NCBI RefSeq assembly: GCF_018130695.1
Contig: NZ_JAFCJX010000004.1
Coordinates: 62,001 to 126,000 of the forward strand
Direction: 5' to 3'
Length of the DNA stretch: 64,000 bases
Source: Bradyrhizobium jicamae
GTDB taxonomy: Bacteria; Pseudomonadota; Alphaproteobacteria; Rhizobiales; Xanthobacteraceae
Below, one piece after another: positions 51,362-61,042 of the stretch. Every line of letters begins with the position of its first letter. The stretch's first letter is position 1. Both the position numbers and the translations under genes were made by a program. The notes beneath the pieces are model-generated. The model worked only from the letters and a program-made list of their open reading frames with translations. It was not told the DNA's origin and did no database searches.

Positions 51362-51885
51362 CGCGGCCGATGAAGCAGGCCGGCTCCGCCCGCTCCGGTG
51401 ACGCGCAGGTCGACGTCGAGCTCACCGTCAACGGCGAAGCCATTCGCCGCAGCGTCAGCGTGCGGATGCTGCTGTCCGACTTCCTGCGCCACGAGCTCGG
51501 CCTGACCGGCACCCATGTCGGTTGCGAGCATGGCGTGTGCGGCTGCTGCACCGTGCTGATCGACGGCAAGCCCGGCCGCTCCTGCCTGACGCTGGCGGTG
51601 CAGGCCAACGGCTACAGCATCCGCACCATCGAATCCGTCGCCGCCGCCGATGGCACGCTGCATCCGGTGCAGCAGGCCTTCAAGGAGTGCCATGGCCTGC
51701 AATGCGGCTATTGCACGCCCGGCATGGTGATGAACGTGCTCGGCCGCTTCGAGGAAGAAGGACCGCTCGATCTCTCCGACGACGGCATCCGGGAATTGCT
51801 GTCGGGCAATCTCTGCCGCTGCACCGGCTATCTCAACATCGTCGCCGCGGTGCGTCGCGCCGCCGAACTGCTCGGCAGATCATAG
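51358..51885 (+). CDS. Molybdenum hydroxylase [2Fe-2S] subunit (CoxS-like), set 1
   Basis: The 175-residue protein carries a plant-type ferredoxin cluster (CEHGVCGCC...C near residues 56-81) and a second helical-domain cluster (CGYCTPGM and LCRCTGY). Together these hold two [2Fe-2S] centres. The N-terminus is longer than usual by about 15 residues. The gene overlaps coxM by four bases and stops 12 bases before the large subunit. Confidence 0.9.
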   Translation: MTRPMKQAGSARSGDAQVDVELTVNGEAIRRSVSVRMLLSDFLRHELGLTGTHVGCEHGVCGCCTVLIDGKPGRSCLTLAVQANGYSIRTIESVAAADGTLHPVQQAFKECHGLQCGYCTPGMVMNVLGRFEEEGPLDLSDDGIRELLSGNLCRCTGYLNIVAAVRRAAELLGRS

Positions 51886-51897
51886 GAGCGCGTGCCG

Positions 51898-54291
51898 ATG
51901 TCGACACGCATGTTCGGAGCGCGCATCGAGCGCAATATCGATCCAAAATTGCTGCGCGGCGAGGGGGCTTTCGTCGACGATATTCCGCTGTCGGATGCGC
52001 TGCACGTCGCTTTCCTGCGCAGCCCGCATGCGCGGGCGCGGATCAACGCGATCGACACGGCGGCCGCCAAGGCTCATCCGGGCGTCGTCGCGGTCTACAC
52101 CTGCGACGATATCGGCGCGCTCGACGTCGAGATGCCGCTATTGATCCCGCATCCGTCGATGACCAACCCGCAGACCCAGCGTCCGCTGGCGCGCGGCGAC
52201 GTGCACTATGTCGGCCAGACCGTCGCGATGGTGGTGGCCGTGGATCGCTACACCGCCGAAGATGCGGCTGCGATGATCGAGGTCGATTACGCGCCGCTGG
52301 CGGTCGAGATGGACATGATCAGGGCGCTGCAGGACGGCGCGCCGCGCGTGCACGCCTCGATCCCGAACAATCTCGCCGCCCATTTCGTCCAGAGCAGCGG
52401 CGATCCCGACGGCGCCTTCGCCGCCGCTGAGCACGTCACGCGGATTACCGTGCAGGTCGATCGCTCGACCGCAGCGCCGATGGAATGCCGGGCGGTCGCC
52501 GCCCGGTGGGAGGCGGTTACCGGGGAATTGACGGTGTGGGATGGTACGCAGGCGCCGATCTCGGTGCGCGGCGGGCTCGCCTCGGTGTTCGGCATCGATG
52601 AGGACAAGGTCCGCGTCATCGCGCCCGACGTCGGCGGTGGGTTCGGCCAGAAGGTGCTGCTGTTCTATCCGGATGAGCTGCTGGTGCCGATGGCGGCGAT
52701 GCAGCTCGGCCGCCCCGTCAAATACATCGAGGACCGCCGCGAAAATTTCATCGGCTCCTCCCAGGAACGGACCCAGATCCACACCATCGAACTGGCGGCG
52801 CTGAAGTCGGGCGAAGTGATCGGCTTGCGCGATTTCTTCCTGCACGACACCGGCGCTTTCATTCCCTACGGTATCGCGGTGGCGCAGGTCGCGTCCACCT
52901 CGATCGCCGGTCCCTATCGAATCCCCAACATCCTCGTCGAGTTCAAGGCGGTCTACACCCCGACCGTGCAGGTGACGCCCTATCGCGGCTGCGGCCGTCC
53001 GCAGGCCTGTTTCGCGATTGAGCGAGCGATGGACCAGTTGGCCCAAGAGCTCGGGCTCGATCGATTTGAGATTCGCCGCCGCAATCTGATCGCCGACAAT
53101 CAGTTTCCCTACGCCCGCGAGGGGTTGCTGTTCGCCGACGGATTGAAGGTGACGCTCGACAGCGGCCAGTATGGCAAGGCGCTGGCGATGGCCGCGGCCG
53201 AGCTCGGCGCCGAAAGCTTTGCCGCCGCGCAGGCCAAAGCCTTGTCCGAGGGGCGCTACCTCGGCCTCGGCCTTGCCTGCTATGTCGAAGGCACCGGCCT
53301 CGGTCCTTACGAGGGCGGTCATGTGAAGATCCATCCGATCACCGGCAAGGTCTATGTCAATACCGGCCTGAGCACGCAAGGGCAGGGGCACGATACGGTG
53401 TTTGCGCAGATCGTCGCCGACCAGCTCGGCGTTTCGCCGCAGGACGTCATCGTGGTCGAGGGCGACACCAAGGCGTTCGACTGGGGTGTCGCAACCTTTG
53501 CCAGCCGCGCCGCCGTGGTCAGCGGCAACGCGATCCACAAGACCGCGGTGACCGTGCGCAAGAAGGTGCTGCAGGCGGCGGCCAACATGCTGGATGTCGA
53601 CATCGACTCGATCGAGTTGCGTGACTCCGCCGCCTGGGTCAAAGGCTCCAACCGCTTCGTGCCGTTGGCCGCGATCGCGACCGCGAGCAATCCGCTACGT
53701 TATGCCTTCAACAAGGCCGCGCAGGCGGCGACGCAGTTCGCACCGGCCAGCAAGCACGACGGTCCGCCGCTCGCCGAAGGCGAGGCGCCGGGGCTGGAGG
53801 CGACCGACTATTACAGCCCGTCGCAATCGACCTGGGCTTACGGAGTGCACGCCGCGGTTGTCGAGGTCGATCCCGGCCTGTGCACCGTCAAGATCAGAAA
53901 GTATGTCTGCATCCATGATTGCGGCAACATGATCAATCCGATGCTGGTCGAGGGCCAGGTGATGGGCGGCATCGCACAGGGCATCGGTGGCGCGCTGTAC
54001 GAGCATCTCGACTATCAGGCCGACGGCAACCTCGCCAACGCCAGCCTGATGGATTTCCTCGTGCCCTACGCGACGGAGATTCCCGATGTCTCGATCCTGC
54101 ATCTCGAAACCCCGTCGCCGCTGAATCCGCTCGGCGTCAAGGGCGTCGGCGAGGCCGGCTGCATCGCGGTGGGCGCAGTGGTGGCATCCGGCGTCGAGGA
54201 CGCGCTGCGTCCGTTCGGTGCACTCAAATTCCACCAGGTGCCGCTGTCGCCGACCATGATCGCGGATGCGCTGGAGCGGGCGGGACACTAA
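51898..54291 (+). CDS. Molybdenum hydroxylase large (molybdopterin) subunit (CoxL/XdhA-like), set 1
   Basis: The 797-residue protein has the cofactor regions [32 protein letters not shown] and the catalytic glutamate in [10 protein letters not shown]. The loop that is AYxCSFR in form I CO dehydrogenase reads PYRGCGRP, so this is not a CO dehydrogenase; it is a hydroxylase of an aldehyde or N-heterocycle. AGGAG lies nine bases before ATG 51898, preferred to a GTG six bases upstream. It converges on the BMP importer. Confidence 0.9.
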   Translation: MSTRMFGARIERNIDPKLLRGEGAFVDDIPLSDALHVAFLRSPHARARINAIDTAAAKAHPGVVAVYTCDDIGALDVEMPLLIPHPSMTNPQTQRPLARGDVHYVGQTVAMVVAVDRYTAEDAAAMIEVDYAPLAVEMDMIRALQDGAPRVHASIPNNLAAHFVQSSGDPDGAFAAAEHVTRITVQVDRSTAAPMECRAVAARWEAVTGELTVWDGTQAPISVRGGLASVFGIDEDKVRVIAPDVGGGFGQKVLLFYPDELLVPMAAMQLGRPVKYIEDRRENFIGSSQERTQIHTIELAALKSGEVIGLRDFFLHDTGAFIPYGIAVAQVASTSIAGPYRIPNILVEFKAVYTPTVQVTPYRGCGRPQACFAIERAMDQLAQELGLDRFEIRRRNLIADNQFPYAREGLLFADGLKVTLDSGQYGKALAMAAAELGAESFAAAQAKALSEGRYLGLGLACYVEGTGLGPYEGGHVKIHPITGKVYVNTGLSTQGQGHDTVFAQIVADQLGVSPQDVIVVEGDTKAFDWGVATFASRAAVVSGNAIHKTAVTVRKKVLQAAANMLDVDIDSIELRDSAAWVKGSNRFVPLAAIATASNPLRYAFNKAAQAATQFAPASKHDGPPLAEGEAPGLEATDYYSPSQSTWAYGVHAAVVEVDPGLCTVKIRKYVCIHDCGNMINPMLVEGQVMGGIAQGIGGALYEHLDYQADGNLANASLMDFLVPYATEIPDVSILHLETPSPLNPLGVKGVGEAGCIAVGAVVASGVEDALRPFGALKFHQVPLSPTMIADALERAGH

Positions 54292-54318
54292 GCAAGCGCA
54301 GCCCGCGAACACGATGGG

Positions 54319-55260
54319 CTATCGCCGCTCCTCGCGGACATGTGGCTGACCAAGCGCGCCGGGCTCCTGGCTGCCGCGGTGGTCTTTGGCGCCGACCCAG
54401 ATCATCACCGCGATGGTGGCAAGATAGGGCAGCATCAGCATCAGATATTGCGGCACCCGAATTCCGGCTGCGGCGACATGGGGGATCAGCGCTTCGATGC
54501 AGCCGAACAGCAGGGCGCCCGCCAGCGCCGGCCATGGCGCCCAGCGGGCGAACACCACGAGCGCCACCGCGATCCAGCCGCGGCCGCCGGTCATGCCGGT
54601 GACCCACAATTTCACGCTGACCACCGAGATGTAACCGCCGGCAAGCCCGATCAGCGAGGAGCCGGCGACGATCGCGAGGATGCGATGCAGCGCGACGCTG
54701 ACGCCGGCCGCATCCGCTGCAGCCGGATTTTCACCGACCGCGCGGATGCGCAGGCCGAGCATGGTCCTGAACAGGAGGAAGTTGACCGCGATGAAGATCA
54801 GGATGGTGAGATAGACGACGGGATCCTGCATGAAGAAGATCCGCCCGATCACCGGGATTTCCGACAGCGGCCAGATTTTCAGCGGCACCAGCCCGCTCAA
54901 TTGCTTGTTCTGCCATTTTGCCAGCGTGCCGATCAGGCCGGTCAAGCCCTGGCAAAAGAACACCACGGACAATCCCGCGATCACCTGGTTGATGCGCAGC
55001 ACCACCACCAGCACCGCAAACAGCAGCGAGACCACGCTTGCCGCCACCATCGCGGCGAGCAGCGCGACCGCGGGATGGCCGACGAACAGCAGCGAGGTGC
55101 CGGCACCCGCCAGCGCGCCGACCAGCATCAGACCCTCGGCGGTGAGATTGAGCACGCCGGAACGTTCCGCCACGATCAGGCCGAGGGCGGCGAGCGCATA
55201 GGGCACCGCGGTGACCGGCGCGTTGGCAATCCAATTGATCAGGAAGTCGACCAGGTTCAC
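54319..55260 (-). CDS. Nucleoside-type ABC transporter permease (YufQ/NupQ family)
   Basis: The 313-residue membrane protein has YALAALGLIVAERSGVLNLTAEGLMLVGA at the start, characteristic of BMP-dependent importers. GENPAAADAAGVSV near residue 180 is the ATPase-coupling region. The start is GTG with AAGG upstream; it lies nine bases after the partner permease gene. It is the last gene of the importer operon. Known members carry purine or deoxyribonucleosides, and related ones take up riboflavin or nucleobases. Confidence 0.88.
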   Translation of the reverse strand: MNLVDFLINWIANAPVTAVPYALAALGLIVAERSGVLNLTAEGLMLVGALAGAGTSLLFVGHPAVALLAAMVAASVVSLLFAVLVVVLRINQVIAGLSVVFFCQGLTGLIGTLAKWQNKQLSGLVPLKIWPLSEIPVIGRIFFMQDPVVYLTILIFIAVNFLLFRTMLGLRIRAVGENPAAADAAGVSVALHRILAIVAGSSLIGLAGGYISVVSVKLWVTGMTGGRGWIAVALVVFARWAPWPALAGALLFGCIEALIPHVAAAGIRVPQYLMLMLPYLATIAVMIWVGAKDHRGSQEPGALGQPHVREERR

Positions 55261-55269
55261 GGGATGCCT

Positions 55270-56376
55270 TCAGCGAAGCCAGCGGATGCGGTGACGGATC
55301 AGGAATTCGGAAGAGGCCACTGCCATCACGATGATCGCCTCGATCATCTGCACCATCGTGAAGGGGATCTGGTAGAACACCTGCAGTGTCTGTCCGGTAA
55401 TGAACAGCACCGCGATCAGGAAACCGACGATGGCGATCACGATCGGATCGTTGCGGGAGAGGAACGCGATCAGGACGCCGGAAAACACGTAGCCGTTGGC
55501 GTAGGACTGGGTAAGGCGACCTTCCTGGCTCGCGACGTTGACGAAGCCGGCGAGGCCTGAGCAGGCGCCGGAGGCCGCGATGATCCAGATTGTCGCCGTT
55601 TGCACGGGAACGCCGACGATTTTCGCCATCCGTGGATTGGCGCTGATGAAGCGGGTGTAGAAACCGATCCGGCTGAGATGAATCAGCCAGCCGGCCGCCA
55701 GCACGCCGGCGATCGCAATCAACAGACCGCTGTTGACGCCGTAGCCGATATCCCCCAACCGCTCGAAGGGACGGAACGGGGTCGATTGCGGGAAGGCCGT
55801 CTTGGCATCCTGCCAGGCGCCGTACAGCAGATGAAACAGGAAATACATCGCGACGTAGTTGAGCAGCAGGGTTGCGATGATCTCGTTGACGCGAAAACGA
55901 GTCTTCAAGAACGCCACCAGCAGCACCCACAGGGCGCCGCCGAGCGCCGCGGCCGATCCCATCAGCACGAGCCGCGTCGCCTGCGGTCCGATGTCGTAGA
56001 TCGAAATCGCGGCGGCGAAAATGCCGCCGAAGATCATCTGGCCCTCGATGCCGAGATTCCAGAACCCGATCCGGAACGCGAGGCTGGCGCCGAGTCCGAC
56101 CAGGATCAGCGGCGCGGCCTGCACCAGCACGCCGCTTAGGTTTTCGGCCGTCAGCACGCCCGCGAGTTCGCTCGCCAGGGTCAGCGGCGGGATGCCGGCG
56201 ACCGCCAGGATGACGATCGAGATCGCAAGCCCGAAGATCAGCGAGGCGCCGACGAAAGCCGCCTGCTTCCACGGCGACAGGTCCTGGCGCACGTCGAGGG
56301 TGACGCGGCCGAGGCCGCGGGAGGCGGAGGGCGCAGGAGAGATCAAGGCATCCGCTCGGCGTGAGAAATCATCCAT
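55270..56376 (-). CDS. Nucleoside-type ABC transporter permease (YufP/NupP family)
   Basis: The 368-residue membrane protein has AAPLILVGLGASLAFRIGFWNLGIEGQMIFGG, NEIIATLLLNYVAMY and SANPRMAKIVGVPV, all typical of the larger permease of BMP importers. ATG 56376 lies inside the end of the ATPase gene (eight-base overlap). An extended N-terminal cytoplasmic part (DDFSRRADALISPAPSA) is present. Confidence 0.88.
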   Translation of the reverse strand: MDDFSRRADALISPAPSASRGLGRVTLDVRQDLSPWKQAAFVGASLIFGLAISIVILAVAGIPPLTLASELAGVLTAENLSGVLVQAAPLILVGLGASLAFRIGFWNLGIEGQMIFGGIFAAAISIYDIGPQATRLVLMGSAAALGGALWVLLVAFLKTRFRVNEIIATLLLNYVAMYFLFHLLYGAWQDAKTAFPQSTPFRPFERLGDIGYGVNSGLLIAIAGVLAAGWLIHLSRIGFYTRFISANPRMAKIVGVPVQTATIWIIAASGACSGLAGFVNVASQEGRLTQSYANGYVFSGVLIAFLSRNDPIVIAIVGFLIAVLFITGQTLQVFYQIPFTMVQMIEAIIVMAVASSEFLIRHRIRWLR

Positions 56377-57871
56377 GGTCGACCATAGCACGGCCGATCG
56401 CCTGACGATCCGCGGGGCGCTCGAATTCACCGACGATGGTGCCGCGGCTCATCACGCCGATGCGGTCCGACAGGCTCAGCACCTCGTCGAGGTCCTCACT
56501 GATCAGCACGATCGCAGCTCCCCGCTCGCGCGCCGCGATCAGGCGTTGATGCACGGCGGCGCAGGCGCGGACGTCGAGCCCGCGGCTCGGGCTATGCGCG
56601 ACCACGACGTCGGGCTCGCGACTGAACTCCCGCGCGATGACGAGCTTCTGTGCGTTGCCGCCGGACAAAAGCGAAGCCTTCTGGCCGACGCTGCGGACGC
56701 CCTGGACGTCGTAATCGGCGATGGCGGCAAGGGCATCCTGGCGCATCGCTGCGCGGTCGAGCTTGACGACGCTGCCGTAGCGGCCGGAGCGGATCTGCGC
56801 CACCGCGAGGTTATCCGATATCGGCAGGCTGCCGGCGAGCGCATAAGCGTAACGGTCGGCGGGGATCGCGGCGATCTTGGCTTCCCGACGTTTGGTCTGG
56901 CCGGCGCGGCTGATGTCGCCGGTGCCGTCGAGCCAGATCTCGCCCGACGACGGCTCGATCGCGCCGATCAGTGCTTCGGCGAGTTCGGCCTGGCCGTTGC
57001 CGCTGACGCCGGCGATGCCGTAGATCTCGCCGGCGCGGACGTGGAAGCTGGCGTTGTCGAGCATCACGCGGCCGTCGCCGCGGGTGTAGCAGAGCGTGCC
57101 GACATTGAGCCGCGTCGGTCCGCCTTCATGCGGTGAGCGTTCCGGCAGCGCCGAGGTCTGGCCGACCGTCAGTTCGGTCAATTCTTCCGCGCTGGCGTGG
57201 CGCGGGTCGAGCTTCGCCACCGTCTTGCCGCCGCGCATGATGGTCACGCGGTCGGCGAAACGCTTCACGTCCTGCAGCTTGTGCGTCACCAGCACCACGG
57301 CGGTGCCGGCCCGCGCCAGCCGCCGCACGATCTCGAGCAGTCCGATCGCCTCGGCGTCGGTCAGCACCGCGGTCGGCTCGTCGAGGATCAGGATCTTCGC
57401 ACCGCCGACCAGCACCTTGACGATCTCGACCTGCTGCTGCTCGGCCACCGTCATGGTGTCGATGCGCCGATCCGGGTCGATCGAGAATTTGAGCTCTCCG
57501 ACCTGCTGCTCGATTGCAGCGCGGATATTGCGGATGCCGGAGGCGAAATGCGGTTGCGGATTGGCCAGCAGCACGTTCTCCGCCACGGTAAACGGTTTCA
57601 CCAGCTTGAAGTGCTGGTGAACCATGCCGATGCCATGCTGGCGGGCAGCCGCCGGGCCGCTCAGCGCGATCGGAGCGCCATCGATCGAGATCGATCCGGC
57701 GTCCGGGGCGTAGAGCCCGGCGGCGACGTTCATGAGGGACGATTTGCCGGCGCCGTTTTCGCCCAGCAAGGCATGCACCTCGCCGGCCTGGCTCTCGAAC
57801 GACGCGCCGTCGAGAGCCAGGGCCCCGTCGAAGGATTTTCGAATTCCGACGAGTTGCAGCGCAGATGCCAT
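56369..57871 (-). CDS. Nucleoside/sugar-type ABC transporter ATP-binding protein (two ABC domains)
   Basis: The 500-residue protein has two nucleotide-binding domains. The first is canonical (GENGAGKSS, TVAEQQQVEI, ILILDEPTAVL). The second has the family's altered Walker A GVSGNGQAEL, the intact C-loop LLSGGNAQK and the altered Walker B VVVAHSPSRGLDV. This arrangement matches NupO/YufO and RbsA. It overlaps the permease gene by eight bases and follows the binding-protein gene by 17. Confidence 0.9.
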   Translation of the reverse strand: MASALQLVGIRKSFDGALALDGASFESQAGEVHALLGENGAGKSSLMNVAAGLYAPDAGSISIDGAPIALSGPAAARQHGIGMVHQHFKLVKPFTVAENVLLANPQPHFASGIRNIRAAIEQQVGELKFSIDPDRRIDTMTVAEQQQVEIVKVLVGGAKILILDEPTAVLTDAEAIGLLEIVRRLARAGTAVVLVTHKLQDVKRFADRVTIMRGGKTVAKLDPRHASAEELTELTVGQTSALPERSPHEGGPTRLNVGTLCYTRGDGRVMLDNASFHVRAGEIYGIAGVSGNGQAELAEALIGAIEPSSGEIWLDGTGDISRAGQTKRREAKIAAIPADRYAYALAGSLPISDNLAVAQIRSGRYGSVVKLDRAAMRQDALAAIADYDVQGVRSVGQKASLLSGGNAQKLVIAREFSREPDVVVAHSPSRGLDVRACAAVHQRLIAARERGAAIVLISEDLDEVLSLSDRIGVMSRGTIVGEFERPADRQAIGRAMVDHG

Positions 57872-57888
57872 CAGCCGTTCGTACCAGC

Positions 57889-58968
57889 CTATTTCTGGGT
57901 AATGACGCCTGGAACGTACCAGTCCATCTTCCAGAGACCACCATCGTCGAGCGCCGCATTGGCTGCAACCCTCTCGGTGCCTGCGACGTCCTTGATCGGC
58001 CCAGTGAAGATTTTCTTGCCGGCGATGATGGCGTCGCGTTCGGCCATCACCTTGTCCACCACCTCTTTCGGCACTGCAGGGCCGCAGCAGGCGATATCGG
58101 TGCCGCCGTCCTTGATGCCCGGGAAGGCGCCATAAGGGCTCGGTTCCCAGTTGCCGGCCGCCACCTTCTTCAGCTCGGGCGCCAGGAATTTTTCCCAGGT
58201 CCAGGCCGAGGAGCACAGCGTTGCCTTCGGTGCGAATTCGCGCAGGTCGCGGTGATGTCCGGTGCCATAGATGCCGCGCTCCTGGGCGACGATCTGCGGC
58301 GTCGGGGTGTCGACGTGCTGGCCGATGACGTCGATGCCCTGGTCGGCCATGGCGCTTGCCGCGGCGCGTTCCTTGACCGGGTCATTCCAGGCCCCGGTGA
58401 AGATCACCGTCGTCGTTGCCTTCGGGTTCATCTTCAAGGCGCCCATTTCGTAGGCATTGATGGTCCAGTTGACCGGGCCGATCGGATGCGCGGCGACGAA
58501 GCCGAGCTTGCCGGTCTTGGACATCGCACCCGCGATCATGCCGCACAGATACTGGCTCTCATAGGTGCGGCCGTAGAAGGATTCGAGGTTCGGACCGTTG
58601 GTGGTGCCGGAGGCATTGAGGAACGCGACCTTCGGATATTTCAGCGACAGTTCCTTGAACGTGTCGGAATAACCGAACGCGGTGCCGATGATCACATTGT
58701 ATCCGCGCTGGATGAAGCGCTCGGCCGCGGGCGTGATTTGGCCTGCAACTTCCGGCACGTTCTCGACGAACGGAATCTGCAAGTCGACCGCTTTTTCGAT
58801 CTTCGGGCGAGCCTCGTCAAATGCCTGCGTCCAGCCGCCGTCGCTCTTGTCGGCGAAATACAGGAACGCGACCTTGGGCGGTGCAGGCAATGTGAAGCCG
58901 GCCGCATAGGCGATTGCAGCGCCGCCGGTGAGGGCCGCAGCAAGAACAGGAATGTAAGTCCAGCGCAT
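57889..58968 (-). CDS. BMP-family ABC transporter substrate-binding protein
   Basis: The 359-residue precursor has a Sec signal without a lipobox cysteine (cleavage near YAA-GF), so it is a soluble periplasmic protein, unlike Gram-positive BMP lipoproteins. The fold is clear: KVAFLYFADKSDGGWTQAFDEAR, ERFIQRGYNVIIGTAFGYSDTF and GMIAGAMSKTGKLGFVAA. Ligands of the family are nucleosides or purine-like molecules. GAGGA lies eight bases before ATG 58968 (a GTG three bases upstream is possible). The leader contains a strong hairpin. Confidence 0.9.
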   Translation of the reverse strand: MRWTYIPVLAAALTGGAAIAYAAGFTLPAPPKVAFLYFADKSDGGWTQAFDEARPKIEKAVDLQIPFVENVPEVAGQITPAAERFIQRGYNVIIGTAFGYSDTFKELSLKYPKVAFLNASGTTNGPNLESFYGRTYESQYLCGMIAGAMSKTGKLGFVAAHPIGPVNWTINAYEMGALKMNPKATTTVIFTGAWNDPVKERAAASAMADQGIDVIGQHVDTPTPQIVAQERGIYGTGHHRDLREFAPKATLCSSAWTWEKFLAPELKKVAAGNWEPSPYGAFPGIKDGGTDIACCGPAVPKEVVDKVMAERDAIIAGKKIFTGPIKDVAGTERVAANAALDDGGLWKMDWYVPGVITQK

Positions 58969-59339
58969 CACGCAAATCCTCTAGCTGTGCGAAATTTTCG
59001 GCCGCATGAGGCGGACGTCGAAAAATCTTCGCATCGATGGAAAAAATAGCACGCCGATTGTTTAGTCATCGTCGCCCCATTCGCTGGGCACTTCCTCCTC
59101 GTCTTGTCGTCACGGGGCCATTGTCGGCCGCTGCGGGAATTGAGGGCGCACCGTTCAAGGTTCGTCCCCTTCCAATCCAGGTTTTGGCGCCGCGTCCGGT
59201 CGTGCGGCGACGTGCCGGCGGCCGCCTGAACGCCATCGAAAAGCAATCTATGCTTGACGGGCAGGCGGCTTGGATATTGCTTCGCATGCAGCGCTGCGGA
59301 GCGCAGCAGGTTGTGCAGATGTCGACGGGAGAGTGCGTG
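58969..59339. other. 371-base divergent regulatory region
   Basis: No supported gene lies between the BMP gene and the isochorismatase-fold gene. The left part holds the BMP leader hairpin. The right part has a possible TTGACG (59254-59259) with TATTGC after 15 bases, which is a weak promoter candidate. The rest is GC-rich without recognisable sites. Confidence 0.45.
58988..59033 (-). promoter_or_regulatory. Structured leader (two-stem hairpin) of the BMP gene
   Basis: The outer arm 58988-59000 pairs with 59019-59033 (TGCGAA/TTCGCA and TTTTCG/CGAAAA with a two-base bulge). An inner CCGC/GCGG stem lies within the loop. The structure ends 19 bases before the start codon, just upstream of the ribosome site. 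It could be a cis-acting RNA or an operator. Confidence 0.45.
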
Positions 59340-60017
59340 ATGAAGGCTTATGTGTACGGCGAAAGGCGCGACCTGCCGCAGGGCTTTGAGGATTTCACCA
59401 CCGCCAGTCGTTCGGCGATCGTCTCGATCGACATGCATCAGGGGCATCTTGCCGATACGCCGGACTGCCCCTGTCCCGCGCCGCGTGCGCGCGAAATCGT
59501 GGCGCCGATCGACGCGTTTCATGCGGCGGCCCGCGCGGTCGGCGTGCCGGTCATCCACGTCAAATCGGTGTTGCGCAAGGGCGGCGTCGACGACACCGCC
59601 GGCATTCCGTCGGCATGGCGGCGGACCTTTCCGCTCCATGTCGGTGCGATTCCCAACTCGGATGCGCACGCGATCGAAGGCTCGCGCTGGACCGAATTCG
59701 TAACCCAGGTCGAGTCGCAGGATCTCGTTGTCGCCGGCAAGAAGCGGCTGTCGCCGTTCTTCGCCACCGACCTCGACTTCCTGTTGCGACAGATGAATGT
59801 CCGTACCGTCGTGCTCAACGGCGGCATGACCGATTGCTGCATTCTCAACGCCGCCTTCGACGCCAGCAATCTGAGCTATCGCGTGGTGGTGCTGCGCGAT
59901 CTGGTGCGCGGCACGGATCAGGACATGGAAGAGGCCGCGCTGAAAATGGTGTCGCTGCATCTCGGCGTGGTCGCCGACGCCACCGATCTGCTGGAGCAGT
60001 GGCGCAGCACCCGCTAG
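59340..60017 (+). CDS. Isochorismatase-fold cysteine hydrolase
   Basis: The 225-residue protein has the catalytic triad Asp31 (SIDMHQGH), Lys135 (GKKRLSPF) and Cys167 (TDCCILNAAFDA). Relatives include nicotinamidase, N-carbamoylsarcosine amidohydrolase, maleamate amidase and ureidoacrylate amidohydrolase. Given the importer and hydroxylases around it, an amide or ureido ring-opening product is a plausible substrate. GGGAGAG six bases before the ATG fixes the start at 59340; the frame is open far upstream without coding character. Confidence 0.87.
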   Translation: MKAYVYGERRDLPQGFEDFTTASRSAIVSIDMHQGHLADTPDCPCPAPRAREIVAPIDAFHAAARAVGVPVIHVKSVLRKGGVDDTAGIPSAWRRTFPLHVGAIPNSDAHAIEGSRWTEFVTQVESQDLVVAGKKRLSPFFATDLDFLLRQMNVRTVVLNGGMTDCCILNAAFDASNLSYRVVVLRDLVRGTDQDMEEAALKMVSLHLGVVADATDLLEQWRSTR

Positions 60018-60052
60018 CGCCGCGCCGCCGGGGGAAGGGCTACGGGTTTCCG

Positions 60053-60066
60053 GCCGACCGGTCGGC
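60053..60066. promoter_or_regulatory. Perfect 14-bp palindrome GCCGACCGGTCGGC
   Basis: The palindrome lies 36 bases after the isochorismatase-fold gene and 121 bases before the second molybdenum-hydroxylase operon. It has no T-run and is a typical size for a dimeric repressor site, for example TetR or GntR type. Confidence 0.38.
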
Positions 60067-60187
60067 GCAACGTCATGCCCGTTCTCCAAGGGTTTGGCCC
60101 AGCCCATGCAAGCTCAACTTCGTAGTGGTGGACACCCGGACACAGTCATGTTAATCACGTTAAACAAATTTGAGCAAGGTTAAAAAC

Positions 60188-61042
60188 TTGAAGCCTTCGG
60201 CGTTCGACTATTTCAGGCCCGCGAGCCTTTCCGAAGCGCTCGCGCTGCTGGCGAAGTACAAGGACGATTGCAAGATCCTGGCCGGCGGCCAGAGCCTCGT
60301 ACCGGCGATGAATTTCCGGCTCGCGCGTCCCGCGATCCTGATCGACATCAACGATCTCGGCGAACTCGACTACATTTTTGCGGACGACAATGGACTCCAT
60401 ATCGGCGCGCTGACGCGCCATGCCGCGTTCCACCGGCGCGTCGTCGACGGCCCGCTTGGCGCATTGTTGTCGAAGGTGGCGCGTCACATCGCGCATTATC
60501 CGATCAGACAGCGCGGCACTTTTGCGGGAAGCCTGGCGCACGCCGATCCGGCATCGGAATGGTGCCTCGTCGCCACCGCGCTGAACGCGGCGATCGTGGC
60601 GAAGAGCATACGCGGCGACCGACGCATTTCCGTCGGCGATTTCTTCAACGGCACATTCGCAACCGATCTTGCGGCCGACGAGCTGCTTGCCGAAATTCAC
60701 CTGCCGGCGATGGGGCCGGGCTGGCGCACCGGCTTCTTCGAATTCTCCCGGCGCGCCGGAGATTTTGCACTGGGCATGGCACTGGCGGCGCTCAGGATCG
60801 AAGACGGTATCGTACGTGAAGCGCGGCTCGGGGTCGGCGGCGTCGCCGATCGCGCGATCCGTCTCGAGAGCCTGGAAGACGGGCTGGTCGGCCATGCCGC
60901 TTCGCCGGAGCTGATCGACAGCATCGCGCGCGAGGCGTGGGCATTGGTCACCCCTGTCGGTGACATCCATGCGTCGCCCGAATACCGGCGCGACCTGATA
61001 GCGACCGCCGTCAGGCGCGCGCTCACAGAGGCTGCGGCATGA
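60188..61042 (+). CDS. Molybdenum hydroxylase FAD-binding subunit (CoxM-like), set 2
   Basis: The 284-residue protein has FDYFRPASLSEALALLA, FAD loop ILAGGQSLVPAMNFRLARP and second loop YPIRQRGTFAGSLAHADPASEW. The start is a TTG at 60188, chosen because AAGG lies eight bases upstream and the resulting MKPSAFDYFRP start matches the family. A TTG 18 bases earlier has no ribosome site. It overlaps the large-subunit gene by four bases. Gene order here is medium-large-small, different from set 1. Confidence 0.88.
   Translation: MKPSAFDYFRPASLSEALALLAKYKDDCKILAGGQSLVPAMNFRLARPAILIDINDLGELDYIFADDNGLHIGALTRHAAFHRRVVDGPLGALLSKVARHIAHYPIRQRGTFAGSLAHADPASEWCLVATALNAAIVAKSIRGDRRISVGDFFNGTFATDLAADELLAEIHLPAMGPGWRTGFFEFSRRAGDFALGMALAALRIEDGIVREARLGVGGVADRAIRLESLEDGLVGHAASPELIDSIAREAWALVTPVGDIHASPEYRRDLIATAVRRALTEAAA

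Noticed and set aside
51898..54291. Aerobic CO dehydrogenase (CoxL)
   Set aside because: The active-site loop reads PYRGCGRP here and PYRGVSRP in set 2, not the AYxCSFR of true CO dehydrogenase.
59254..59280. Sigma-70 promoter TTGACG/TATTGC before the isochorismatase-fold gene
   Set aside because: The spacer is only 15 bases and the -10 box is poor, so it is not listed as a feature in its own right.
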